From Paracoccus sp. MC1862 (GTDB lineage: Bacteria > Pseudomonadota > Alphaproteobacteria > Rhodobacterales > Rhodobacteraceae), in NCBI RefSeq assembly GCF_016617715.1, contig NZ_CP067225.1, positions 2,468,501 to 2,532,500 on the forward strand: a stretch of 64,000 nt of DNA, given 5' to 3'. Below, in pieces: positions 26,878 through 35,040 of the stretch. Position numbers and translations under genes: made by a program. The notes beneath the pieces were generated by a model, which was given only the letters and a program-made list of their open reading frames with translations, did no database searches and was not told the origin of the DNA. Every line of letters starts with the position of its first letter. Position 1 is the first letter of the stretch.

Positions 26878-28119
26878 TCAAGCGCGGCCGTGGCTCGCGC
26901 GCGACTGCCGCGCCAGCGAATCGACGATCACCGCAATGGCCAGGACCGCGCCGGTGATCATATAGCGCAGTGACGAACTGAGGTTCAGCAGCGTCAGCCC
27001 GTTCGAGATCGACTGGATCACGATGATCCCCAGCAGCGCCGACCAGGCCGAGCCGCGCCCTCCGAACAGAGACGTCCCCCCGATCACCGCCGCCGCGATG
27101 GCGTTGAGATTCACGTCCCCCGTCCCCGCCTGCTGGCTGGACGACGCAAGCCGCGAGGCCGCGAGGATGCCCCCCAGCGCCGCCAGAGTGGAACACAGCA
27201 TGAAGGCCGAGATTCGGATGCGGTTCACGTTAATGCCCGACCGCCGCGCGGCCTCGCGGTTGCCGCCGACCGCGAACATGGCGCGGCCCCATTTCGTGCG
27301 CGTCAGGGCATAGTTCATGATGACGACCAGCAGCACGAACAGCCCGAACATCCACGGGATGCCCCGGCCCTGGTTCAGGTAATAAACGGCCCCCAGCAGG
27401 ATCACCGTCAGGATGCCCGCCTGCGCCAGCAGGACTGACAGGCCGCCGGGGTTGGACAGGTTGACCGCCCGCCGGCGCCGCATCCGGTCGAGGCCCAGCC
27501 ACAGGATCACCGCCCCCGGCACCACCGCCAGCAGATAGCTGAACCATGCGGGCATGACGTGGATCTGGCCGAAGCGCACCAGCGGCGAGGCGTAAGGAAG
27601 GTTGATCGAGCCGGTCGAGCCCAGCAGGTAAAGCTGCAGGCCCAGCATCGCCAGCAGCCCCGAGAGGGTCGACACGAAGCTGGGCATCCCGAAGCGGTTC
27701 AACAGCGTCGCATAGACGAAGCCCATGAAGGCGCCCGAGGCCAGCGCCACAAGGATCGCCAGCGCCACCGGCAGCCCCATCTTGACCCAGATGACGCCGA
27801 GGATGGCGGATGCCAGTCCGCTCATCGACCCCACGGACAGGTCGATCTCGCCCAGCATCAGCACGCAGACGACCCCCAGCGAGATGCAGCCCACTGCCGC
27901 CGCGTCGAACAAGAGGTTCGCGAGGTTGTTGGGCGCCAGAAACACCGGGTTCAGCGACCAGAAGACGGTGCCGATCAGGATCAGGCCGAGGATGACCGGC
28001 AGCATCCCCAGGTCGCCCGACCGCACCCGGTCGATAAAGCCCCGGACGGCGCCGCTGATCCCTTCGTCATGGCGGACACGGCTGTCGGATCGGTCCAGCG
28101 CGGCTTGTGGCTCGGTCAT
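26878..28119 (-). CDS. Sugar/polyol ABC transporter permease (RbsC/XylH type)
   Basis: About 413 residues with roughly ten helices of the BPD_transp_2 family. It contains LMLGEIDLSVGSMSGLASA near the first third, MNYALTRTKWGRAMFAVGGN and AAVIGGTSLFGGRGSAWSALLG near the C-terminus, all typical of ribose/xylose permeases. The ATG at 28119 lies one base after the ATPase stop. With the neighbouring dehydrogenase and kinase, ribitol is the likely cargo. Confidence 0.9.
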   Translation of the reverse strand: MTEPQAALDRSDSRVRHDEGISGAVRGFIDRVRSGDLGMLPVILGLILIGTVFWSLNPVFLAPNNLANLLFDAAAVGCISLGVVCVLMLGEIDLSVGSMSGLASAILGVIWVKMGLPVALAILVALASGAFMGFVYATLLNRFGMPSFVSTLSGLLAMLGLQLYLLGSTGSINLPYASPLVRFGQIHVMPAWFSYLLAVVPGAVILWLGLDRMRRRRAVNLSNPGGLSVLLAQAGILTVILLGAVYYLNQGRGIPWMFGLFVLLVVIMNYALTRTKWGRAMFAVGGNREAARRSGINVNRIRISAFMLCSTLAALGGILAASRLASSSQQAGTGDVNLNAIAAAVIGGTSLFGGRGSAWSALLGIIVIQSISNGLTLLNLSSSLRYMITGAVLAIAVIVDSLARQSRASHGRA

Positions 28120-28120
28120 G

Positions 28121-28912
28121 TCAGGCCCCCGTTTCTTCGAGCTTACGCGCCTGCCGGCGCGAGACGGCGTTCTCGGTGGCCCCCGTGATGGCCGAGACCA
28201 GCTCGGCATTCGAGGACTCGGCCGTGAAGATGCCGTTGTTGCGGCCCAGCCGCAGGACGACGATGCGGTCGGCGACGGCGCGCACGTCCTCCATGTTGTG
28301 GGAAATCAGGATGACGCCGAGGCCGCGGTCGCGGACCCGCTCGATCAGGTTCAGCACCTCGGCGGTCTGCGCCACGCCCAGTGCAGCGGTCGGCTCGTCC
28401 AGCATGATGACCTTGGGGTCCAGCAGAAGCGAGCGCGCAATGGCGACGGTCTGGCGCTGGCCGCCCGACAGCGAGGCCACAGGCTCGCGGACCGAAGGGA
28501 TGCGGGCGGCAAGCTCGCGCAGCAGGGTCCAGGCGCGGACCTCCATCTGCACCTCGTCCAGCCGCCATGGGGAAATCTCGTGGCCGAGGAACAGGTTGGA
28601 GACGACATCCAGGTTCTCGCACAAGGACAGGTCCTGAAAGACGGTGGCGATGCCCATTTCCAGCGCCTTTCCGGGGCTGTCCAGCGTCACGGGCTTTCCC
28701 ATGAACTCGACCGTGCCGGCAGTCGGCTGGTGGACGCCCGCCAGCACCTTGACCAGCGTGGACTTGCCCGCGCCGTTGTCGCCGACCAGGGCCACGACCT
28801 CGCCCGCGTGAATGTCCAGTTCGATGTCGGCCAGCGCCTGCACGGCGCCGAACTGCTTGGACACGCCGCGCAGCTTCAGGATCGGTTCGGCGGATCGGGG
28901 GCTTTCGGCCAT
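28121..28912 (-). CDS. Sugar/polyol ABC transporter ATP-binding protein (single NBD)
   Basis: The 263-residue ATPase has Walker A GDNGAGKST near residue 45, FQDLSLCENLDV, signature SGGQRQTVAIARSLL and Walker B VIMLDEPTAALG. Most sugar importers of this class (RbsA, XylG) carry two fused nucleotide-binding domains; this has one, as in FrcA-type systems. The start at 28912 follows AAGGAA; the open frame to 29005 runs through the intergenic hairpin and is unlikely. Confidence 0.9.
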   Translation of the reverse strand: MAESPRSAEPILKLRGVSKQFGAVQALADIELDIHAGEVVALVGDNGAGKSTLVKVLAGVHQPTAGTVEFMGKPVTLDSPGKALEMGIATVFQDLSLCENLDVVSNLFLGHEISPWRLDEVQMEVRAWTLLRELAARIPSVREPVASLSGGQRQTVAIARSLLLDPKVIMLDEPTAALGVAQTAEVLNLIERVRDRGLGVILISHNMEDVRAVADRIVVLRLGRNNGIFTAESSNAELVSAITGATENAVSRRQARKLEETGA

Positions 28913-28928
28913 CTGCGGTTCCTTCCCT

Positions 28929-28958
28929 TGAAGGACGCGCGCCGCCGGGGCGCGCGCC
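28929..28958 (-). terminator. Intergenic hairpin between binding protein and ATPase genes
   Basis: AAGGCGCGCGC and GCGCGCGTCCTT can pair around a short loop, forming a very stable stem. It lies between the binding-protein stop and the ATPase ribosome site; it is a probable attenuator or 3'-end stabiliser that favours high binding-protein expression. Confidence 0.65.
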
Positions 28959-28967
28959 TTTGTCATC

Positions 28968-30017
28968 TTACTGCAGGATGCCCAGTTCGCGGCAGGGATC
29001 GGCATATTCGGCGGTGCAGACTTCCTCGGGGGTCTGGATGCCCTTGTCGAAGATCTCGGCCTTGATGTTCTCGCGCGTGACCACCGCCGGGACGAACAAC
29101 TCGGACGGGGTGTCGTAGAGCGTGGTCTTCGCCTCGGGCGTCTCTCCCTTCAGGAAGGTCGCGACGATATTGGCGGCGGCCTCGGCCACGATTTCCGAAG
29201 GCTTCGAGATGGTGTTGTACTGGTCGCCCGCGATGATCAGTTGCAGCGCCGCGATGGTGGCGTCGTTGCCGGTCACGGGCGGCAGCGGATCGACGCCCGC
29301 GGCCTTCAGCGCGGCGATGGCGCCACCTGCGGTGCCGTCGTTGGCGGCGACGATCCCCTTGATGTCGGCGCCAAAGCGGTTGATCTGACCTGCGGTGAAT
29401 TCCTGTGCCCTGGGCGGCGCCCAGTCGGGCGTGTCGTATTCCGCCAGCGTCTGATAGCCCGAGGCATCCAGCGCCGCGTCGATCCCGTCGCGGATCAGCC
29501 CCGCCGCCGCATCGGTGGGCGAGCCGTTGATCTGCAGCACGCCCGCGCCCTCCGGCACGCCCTGGGCCTTCATGTGATCGACCAGCGACTGCGCGATGGC
29601 CTGGCCGATGCCCTTGTTGTCGAAGGAGACGTAGTAGTCGGCCGGCACGTCCGGGATCGGGCGGTCATAGGCGATGATCTTCACGCCCTGCGATTGCGCC
29701 ATCTGTACAAGGCCTGCCGCGGCCGCCGAGTCCACCGGATCGAGAACGACGATCTTCGCGCCCTGGGTGACGACCGAGTTGAACTGCTGCTGCTGCAGCG
29801 ACACGTCCGCGTTGGCGTTCTGGTAGATCACCGTGCAGTCGGGGCAGAGTTCCTTCATCGCGGCCTGAAAGCCGGGAAAGTCGTGTTCCTCGTAGCGGGT
29901 GGATGCCTGATCGGGCATCAGAAAGGCGACCGTCGCGGCTTCCTGCGCCATCGCCGCACCGCCCAAAAGCGCCGCCGCGACAACCGGGGCGGCTGCAAGC
30001 GAAAGTTTCGACATCAT
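28968..30017 (-). CDS. Periplasmic sugar/polyol-binding protein (RbsB/XylF type), probable ribitol
   Basis: The 349-residue precursor has a Sec signal (AAPVVAAALLGGAAMA, cleavage near residue 24) and a Peripla_BP_4 fold: VAFLMPDQASTRYEEHDFPGF, VLDPVDSAAAAGLVQMAQSQGVKIIAYDRPI, NDGTAGGAIAAL and PPVTGNDATIAALQLI. Such proteins resemble xylose- and ribose-binding proteins. The start is set by GGAGGAG seven bases upstream. It is the first gene of the ribitol operon and is divergent from the LacI-type regulator. Confidence 0.9.
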   Translation of the reverse strand: MMSKLSLAAAPVVAAALLGGAAMAQEAATVAFLMPDQASTRYEEHDFPGFQAAMKELCPDCTVIYQNANADVSLQQQQFNSVVTQGAKIVVLDPVDSAAAAGLVQMAQSQGVKIIAYDRPIPDVPADYYVSFDNKGIGQAIAQSLVDHMKAQGVPEGAGVLQINGSPTDAAAGLIRDGIDAALDASGYQTLAEYDTPDWAPPRAQEFTAGQINRFGADIKGIVAANDGTAGGAIAALKAAGVDPLPPVTGNDATIAALQLIIAGDQYNTISKPSEIVAEAAANIVATFLKGETPEAKTTLYDTPSELFVPAVVTRENIKAEIFDKGIQTPEEVCTAEYADPCRELGILQ

Positions 30018-30096
30018 GATCCGTCTCCTCCACATGTCAGGCGCCGCCTGTCCGTGATGCAGGCCGATGTTCGTGCGCCACCGATACAGCATCCCT

Positions 30097-30112
30097 GCTC
30101 AATCGATGTAGC
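30097..30112. promoter_or_regulatory. Candidate LacI-family operator
   Basis: GCTCAATCGATGTAGC is a 16-base inverted repeat with a central CG, matching in 6 of 8 pairs (GCT-nn-ATCGAT-nn-AGC). It lies directly downstream of the proposed -10 box of the ribitol operon, where a repressor would block transcription start. Confidence 0.55.
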
Positions 30113-30141
30113 TAAATTGCGTCACCCTGCTATCCTGTCAA
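30113..30141 (-). promoter_or_regulatory. Sigma-70-type promoter of the ribitol operon
   Basis: On the minus strand a perfect -35 box TTGACA (30141-30136) is followed after 17 bases by AATTTA (30118-30113), a weak -10. The binding-protein ATG lies about 95 bases further on. The region is AT-richer than its surroundings. Confidence 0.5.
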
Positions 30142-30188
30142 GATTCCTCTAAGGGCAGGTTCACTGCCTCACCTCATCTGGCGGGGAC

Positions 30189-31199
30189 ATGGCCGACGAC
30201 AATGAGACCACCGCCAGGCGGCCCACGATCTACGACATCGCGCGGATCGCGGGGACCAGCGCCAGCGCCGTCAGCTCGGTCCTGAACGGGACCTGGAAGA
30301 AGCGCCGCATCAGCGCCCGTCTGGCCGAGCGGATCAGCCGCATCGCCGCCGAACAGGGCTATGCCGTCAACCTGCAGGCCAGTCTGCTGCGCCGGGACCG
30401 CTCGCGCATCATCGGCATGATCATCCCGAAATACGACAACCGCTATTTCGGCGCGATCGCCGAACAGTTCGAGACGATGGCGCGGGAACGCGGCCTTTTT
30501 CCCGTCATCACCTGCACCCGGCGCGAGCCTGAGCTTGAGATCGAGGCCGCCCGCGCCATGATGTCCTATCAGGCCGAATGGCTGGTGGTGACCGGTGCGA
30601 CCGAACCCGACCGGATCGCCGAGCTTTGCGGCCCCACGGGCCTGCGGGCGATCAACCTTGACTTGCCGGGAACGCGCGCGCCCTCGGTGGTGTCCGACAA
30701 CTTCACCGGGGCGCTGGACCTGACCCGGGCAATCCTGGCGCGGCTGCGGGCGGATTCCGGGGCGCAGGCGCCGCTTTATTTCGTCGGCGGTCGGGCGCAG
30801 GACAACAACACGCGCGAACGCCTGCGCGGCTTCATGGCCGCCCATGACGAGGCAAACCTGCGGGTGCCCGCCGGACACTGCCTGATGCGCGGCTATTCCG
30901 CCGACAAGACCCTTGCCGCGATGAACGAACTGCGGATCCCCGACGGCAGCGGCGTTTTCGTCAACTCGACCATCGCGCTGGAAGGCGTGGTCCGCTGGCT
31001 GCACGGGCAGCCGGCCATGCCGCTGCTGCGCTTCGGCTGCTTCGACTGGGACCCTTTCGCGGCCTTCCTGCCGCAGAACGTGGGCATGATGCAGCAGGAC
31101 GTGGGCGCCATGCTGTCCAGGGTCTTCGACCTGATCGAGTCCCCGCCGGAAGGCGCCCCCCGGATCGAGATCCCCTGCCGCTTCCGCGCAAGGGCCTGA
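30189..31199 (+). CDS. LacI-family transcriptional regulator (putative ribitol repressor)
   Basis: This 336-residue regulator has an N-terminal LacI HTH (PTIYDIARIAGTSASAVSSVLNG, about 12-35) and hinge, then a periplasmic-binding-protein-like effector domain (RSRIIGMIIPKYDNRYFGAIAEQF onwards). It is divergently transcribed from the ribitol transport and catabolism operon, and a palindromic site lies in the shared 170-base gap. By analogy it should release DNA when ribitol or ribulose is bound. Effector identity is inferred. Confidence 0.87.
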   Translation: MADDNETTARRPTIYDIARIAGTSASAVSSVLNGTWKKRRISARLAERISRIAAEQGYAVNLQASLLRRDRSRIIGMIIPKYDNRYFGAIAEQFETMARERGLFPVITCTRREPELEIEAARAMMSYQAEWLVVTGATEPDRIAELCGPTGLRAINLDLPGTRAPSVVSDNFTGALDLTRAILARLRADSGAQAPLYFVGGRAQDNNTRERLRGFMAAHDEANLRVPAGHCLMRGYSADKTLAAMNELRIPDGSGVFVNSTIALEGVVRWLHGQPAMPLLRFGCFDWDPFAAFLPQNVGMMQQDVGAMLSRVFDLIESPPEGAPRIEIPCRFRARA

Positions 31200-31239
31200 A
31201 GCGTGGCGCGGAGGGGAACCTTGCCCTCGGCCCTGACCG

Positions 31240-31257
31240 TTGACAGAAAACCGTCAC
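31240..31257 (+). promoter_or_regulatory. Candidate Pho box overlapping a -35-like TTGACA
   Basis: TTGACAG-AAAA-CCGTCAC has the two 7-base direct repeats and AT-rich 4-base spacer of PhoB sites (CTGTCAT-N4-CTGTCAC): the first repeat matches in 4 of 7 positions and the second in 6 of 7. It also contains TTGACA, so part of the likeness may simply be a -35 element. It lies 22 bases before an importer operon that includes a phosphatase gene. Confidence 0.35.
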
Positions 31258-31279
31258 GATCAATGCCTATCAGGGCCGA

Positions 31280-32374
31280 ATGACCGAAATCCGCTTTCAG
31301 GACCTTTCCCGCCGCTTCGGCGGCACCCGCGCCGTGGACGGCCTGTCGGCGTGCCTGCCCGAAGGCAGCTTCACCGCCCTGCTCGGGCCCTCGGGTTGCG
31401 GGAAATCCACGCTTCTGCGGCTGATCGCGGGGCTGGAACGCCCCGATGCCGGCAGCCTCTGGCTGGGCGGGGAGCTGACCGCCGGGCCGGGGCGCTTTGT
31501 CGAACCCGAGGCGCGGGGGCTGGGCATGGTCTTCCAGTCCTATGCGCTGTGGCCGCACATGACCGTCGCCGGCAACATCGGCTTCGGCCTCAACCGCCTG
31601 CCCCGGCCCGAACGGGACGCCCGCATCCGCGAGGCGCTGGCCACCACCGGCCTGCAGGGCCTGGACGGGCGAAAGCCGCACGAGTTGTCAGGCGGGCAGC
31701 GCCAGCGGGTGGCGCTGGCTCGCAGCCTTGCCGCGCGGCCGCGCATCCTGCTGCTGGACGAATCGCTGGCGAACCTTGACGCGCACCTGCGCCAGTCCAT
31801 GCTGGCCGAGTTCCGCCGCATCCATGCCGCGACCGGCTGCACCATGGTCTTCGTCACCCATGACCAGAACGAGGCCATGGCCGTCGCAAGCCTCGTGGGC
31901 GTGATGCAGGCCGGCCGGCTGGAACAACTGGGCAGCCCGCAGGAGCTTTACGACCGTCCCCGCAGCGAGATGGTCGCGCGCTTCATCGGCTACGGCCGCA
32001 CCCTGCCGGTGACGGTGACCGCCAGCGCCGCCAGCCGGTGCGAGGTCGCGATCGGCCCGCACCGGATCACCCTGCCGGGGCAGGCGCCGCCAGGGCCGGC
32101 GTGGCTCTGCCTGCACGCCCGCGACCTTGCGGTGGCGCCGGGCGGCCTGCCGGCGCGGATCGCCGCCACCCGCTTCGAGGACGGCTTCTTCGTGGCAGAT
32201 GTGCTGCTGGACGACCTGCCCGAGGCCGAACACCTGTCCCTGCGGCTGGACCGGCGGGCAGAGACCGGCGAGCGGATCGGCCTTGCCATTCACGGCGGCT
32301 GGGTCCTGCCGCGCCACTCGGGCGAGCACGCCATGTCCCTGCCCGCCCCCGTCCCGGCCACCGAACCTGCCTGA
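31280..32374 (+). CDS. ABC transporter ATP-binding protein, AfuC/FbpC/PotA type
   Basis: The 364-residue ATPase has Walker A GPSGCGKST near residue 36, Q-loop FQSYALWPHMTV, signature LSGGQRQRVALARSL near 137, Walker B ILLLDESLANLD and a C-terminal TOBE domain (about 240-350). The usual DEP after Walker B is DES here; the catalytic Glu is kept. It is the first gene of a five-gene operon with an MBL hydrolase, a histidine phosphatase, a binding protein and a fused permease. Confidence 0.9.
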   Translation: MTEIRFQDLSRRFGGTRAVDGLSACLPEGSFTALLGPSGCGKSTLLRLIAGLERPDAGSLWLGGELTAGPGRFVEPEARGLGMVFQSYALWPHMTVAGNIGFGLNRLPRPERDARIREALATTGLQGLDGRKPHELSGGQRQRVALARSLAARPRILLLDESLANLDAHLRQSMLAEFRRIHAATGCTMVFVTHDQNEAMAVASLVGVMQAGRLEQLGSPQELYDRPRSEMVARFIGYGRTLPVTVTASAASRCEVAIGPHRITLPGQAPPGPAWLCLHARDLAVAPGGLPARIAATRFEDGFFVADVLLDDLPEAEHLSLRLDRRAETGERIGLAIHGGWVLPRHSGEHAMSLPAPVPATEPA

Positions 32375-33450
32375 TGTCCGAGCTTCGTGCCCTGGGCGGC
32401 TTCGACGCGAAGGGACCGGCCTGCTTCCTGCTGGACATCGGCGGGCGCCGGTTGCTGCTGGATTTGGGCCGGGGACCTGACGCGGGCCGGTGCCCCGATC
32501 TGGACGGCGTGGGTCCGGTCGATGCAGTTCTGATCTCGCACGGACATGGCGATCACACCGGCGCGTTGGGGATGGCCGAGCGGCTGGGCTGCCCGCCAAT
32601 CCATGCCACCGCGCCGGTGCGGGCGCTGGCACCGGACCCGCACCTGCAAGATGCCCGCGACCTTCCCCGCGACGGCATGGTGGCCGGGGTGCGGGTGGAA
32701 AGCGGGCGCGCGGGCCATGCGCCTGGCGCGGTCTGGATACGGATCGGCGGAACAGAGGGGATGCTGTATTCCGGCGATTTCGCCGCCCCGTCGCGGCTGT
32801 TCCCGGCTGATCCGATGCCACTCGCGACAGTGGCGGTGCTTGACTGTTCCTATGGCCTGCGGGCCGAGACGCTGGATGCGCAGCTCCCGGCGCTGCTGGA
32901 CGTCATCGGACGCGGCCCCTGCCTGCTGCCCGCCCCAGCCGACGGGCGGGGGCCGGAACTGGCGCTTGCCTGCCTTGAGGCGGGCCTGACGGTCCGATTT
33001 TGCGACCAGACGTGCCGAACGGCTCAGACGCTGCAAGGGTTTGGGGATTGGCTCGGCCCCTCGGGCGCAAAGGCGCTCGAACGATTGCTGCACCACGGCC
33101 TTCCCCTTGATCCGCAGGGTCCGCTGGACGGCATCATGATCGCGGCGGGACCGAACTGCGGCAGCGGCGCGGCGCGAATACTGGGGCCGCGCGCGATCGC
33201 AGCGGGGGTGCCGGTGATCTTCACGGGGCATCTGGCGCAGGGCTCGCCCGCCGAGGGCTGGGTGGCGGATGGCTGCGCCCGACGGATGGGCTGGAACGTG
33301 CATCCCGACCGCGCGACGCTTTCCGCCGCGCTGGCGCAGGTCCGTCCCGCCCAGGCGCTTGCGGCTTTCGCGCTGCCCGAAAGCCGCCATGCGGTCGCGG
33401 CCGCCTTTCCCGGCATCCGCTGGACCGGCAACGGGCGCATCGCATGGTGA
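32374..33450 (+). CDS. Metallo-beta-lactamase-fold hydrolase, beta-CASP-like
   Basis: This 358-residue protein has the MBL metal motif HGHGDH near residue 56 and a second-shell GDFAAPSRLF segment near 135, with the N-terminal strand-loop LLDIGGRRLLLDLG. The later part, with VIFTGHLAQGSPAEGW, resembles the beta-CASP region of RNA-processing MBL enzymes, but phosphodiesterases such as PhnP share the same fold. It is coupled to the ATPase gene (TGATG) and overlaps the phosphatase gene by 7 bases. A phosphodiester-cleaving role for the imported compound is suggested by context, not shown. Confidence 0.75.
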   Translation: MSELRALGGFDAKGPACFLLDIGGRRLLLDLGRGPDAGRCPDLDGVGPVDAVLISHGHGDHTGALGMAERLGCPPIHATAPVRALAPDPHLQDARDLPRDGMVAGVRVESGRAGHAPGAVWIRIGGTEGMLYSGDFAAPSRLFPADPMPLATVAVLDCSYGLRAETLDAQLPALLDVIGRGPCLLPAPADGRGPELALACLEAGLTVRFCDQTCRTAQTLQGFGDWLGPSGAKALERLLHHGLPLDPQGPLDGIMIAAGPNCGSGAARILGPRAIAAGVPVIFTGHLAQGSPAEGWVADGCARRMGWNVHPDRATLSAALAQVRPAQALAAFALPESRHAVAAAFPGIRWTGNGRIAW

Positions 33451-33983
33451 TCCGCCCCGGCGAGTTCCTGTTCATGCGCCACGGCGAAACCGGGGCCAAT
33501 GCCGCCGACGTGATCTGCGGCAGCACCGACCTGCCCCTGACGCCGCGCGGCCATGAACAGGCGCGGCAGGCGGCTGTGGCGCTGGCGGGATGCGGGATTG
33601 CCCGCATCATCACCTCGCCCCTGCTGCGCGCCTGCCAGACCGCCGAGGCCATGGCCGCGACCACCCGCGCCCCCGTGGTTGTGGCCGAAGGCCTTGCCGA
33701 ACGGAACTGGGGCGAATGGGAGGGCCGGCCTCGCGCCATCCTGCGGCGCGACCAGACCCCGCCGGGCGGCGAATCGCCCGCCGGTTTCCGCGACCGCATC
33801 CGCGCGGCCCTTGCCGCCATCGACCCGGGCCAGCCAGTGCTGATCGTCGCCCATTCCGGCACCGACCGCGAAATCCATGCGGCCCTGACGACGGCCCCGC
33901 ACCGGCGGATGGGCAACGGCGAAATCCGGCTCTGGACGCCGCCGCAATGGATCTGTCACGAATTCTTCAAACCCCGCGCCTAA
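33444..33983 (+). CDS. Histidine phosphatase (phosphoglycerate mutase-like superfamily)
   Basis: This 179-residue protein has the catalytic RHGET (His13), the pattern LPLTPRGHEQARQAA, TSPLLRACQTAEAM, ERNWGEWEG and the second catalytic His in VAHSGTDREIHAAL, which match the cofactor-independent phosphatase branch (CobC/PhoE-like). It has no signal peptide and so is cytoplasmic. As part of an importer operon it would remove phosphate from a taken-up phosphorylated compound; the substrate is unknown. Confidence 0.87.
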   Translation: MVIRPGEFLFMRHGETGANAADVICGSTDLPLTPRGHEQARQAAVALAGCGIARIITSPLLRACQTAEAMAATTRAPVVVAEGLAERNWGEWEGRPRAILRRDQTPPGGESPAGFRDRIRAALAAIDPGQPVLIVAHSGTDREIHAALTTAPHRRMGNGEIRLWTPPQWICHEFFKPRA

Positions 33984-34016
33984 AGAGGCGCCGCAAACCG
34001 GCCACAGGACCTGTCC

Positions 34017-34997
34017 ATGACAAAGATGCATTTCGCCGCCCTCGGGCTGATCGCGCTTGGGGCGCCGGCCCTTGCCGCGCCCTCGGGCACGATCACCGTC
34101 TATACCTCGCAGCCGCAGGACCAGATGGCGATGGTCGTCGAGGCCTTCAACAAGGACTATCCCGACGTCGAGGTCGAGATCTTCCGCACCGGCACGACGG
34201 AACTCATGTCCAAGCTGCAGGCCGAGTTCACCGCCGGATCCACCCCCGCCGACGTGCTGCTGATCGCCGACGCCGTGGCGATGACGCAACTGAAGCAGGA
34301 CGACCGCCTGCTGGCCCATCCCGAGGCGCCGATCGAGGGCATCCCGGAATCGGTCATCGACCCCGACCGGACCTTCTTCGGCACCAAGCTGATCACCACC
34401 GGCATCGTCTACAACACCGGCATGGTGCAGGCGCCGCCGCAGGGCTGGGACGACCTCAGGGCGCCGGACGTGGCGGGCTCGCTGATCATGCCCAGCCCGC
34501 TTTATTCCGGCGCCGCGACGATCCATGTCGGCACCATGGTCCAGCAGCCCGAGTTCGGCTGGGGCTATTACGAGGCGCTGGCCGACGCGGGCGCGGTCGC
34601 CGGACAGGGCAACGGCACCGTGATCGAGGCCGTCGCGCGGGGCGAGAAGTCCTACGGCATCATCATCGAATACATGGCGATGAATGCGAAGAAGGACGGC
34701 TCGCCGGTCGATTTCGTCTGGCCGGATCAGGGCGTCAGCTCGATCACCCAGCCGGTCGCGATCCTGAAGGACAGTGACAATGTCGAGGCCGCCAGGGCTT
34801 TCGTGGACTGGCAATTGTCGCGTGCCGCGCAGGAACAGTCGGTCACGCAGGGCTATTTCCCGATCATCGCAGGCGTCGCCCCGCCCGAGGGTTATCCCGA
34901 CCCTGCCACGCTGAACATCCTTCCGCTGGATGCGGCGGCGCTGATGGCCGACGACCAGGCCAACAAGGAACAGTTCGCTGAGCTTTTCGGCGGCTGA
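34017..34997 (+). CDS. ABC transporter substrate-binding protein, AfuA/FbpA type
   Basis: This 326-residue precursor has a Sec signal ending near ALA-AP (about residue 20) and the two-lobe SBP_bac_6 fold: ITVYTSQPQDQMAMVVEAFNKDYPDVEVE, PADVLLIADAVAMTQL, and GVSSITQPVAILKDSDNVEAARAFVDW. This group was first named for ferric iron, but AfuA proteins bind sugar phosphates and related ones bind 2-aminoethylphosphonate. No tyrosine pair typical of FbpA iron sites is evident, which favours a phosphorylated cargo. Confidence 0.85.
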   Translation: MTKMHFAALGLIALGAPALAAPSGTITVYTSQPQDQMAMVVEAFNKDYPDVEVEIFRTGTTELMSKLQAEFTAGSTPADVLLIADAVAMTQLKQDDRLLAHPEAPIEGIPESVIDPDRTFFGTKLITTGIVYNTGMVQAPPQGWDDLRAPDVAGSLIMPSPLYSGAATIHVGTMVQQPEFGWGYYEALADAGAVAGQGNGTVIEAVARGEKSYGIIIEYMAMNAKKDGSPVDFVWPDQGVSSITQPVAILKDSDNVEAARAFVDWQLSRAAQEQSVTQGYFPIIAGVAPPEGYPDPATLNILPLDAAALMADDQANKEQFAELFGG

Positions 34998-35040
34998 CAT
35001 CCGCAGCCTGCACAGGCGCCGGGCCCGCGGTCTGTGGATC

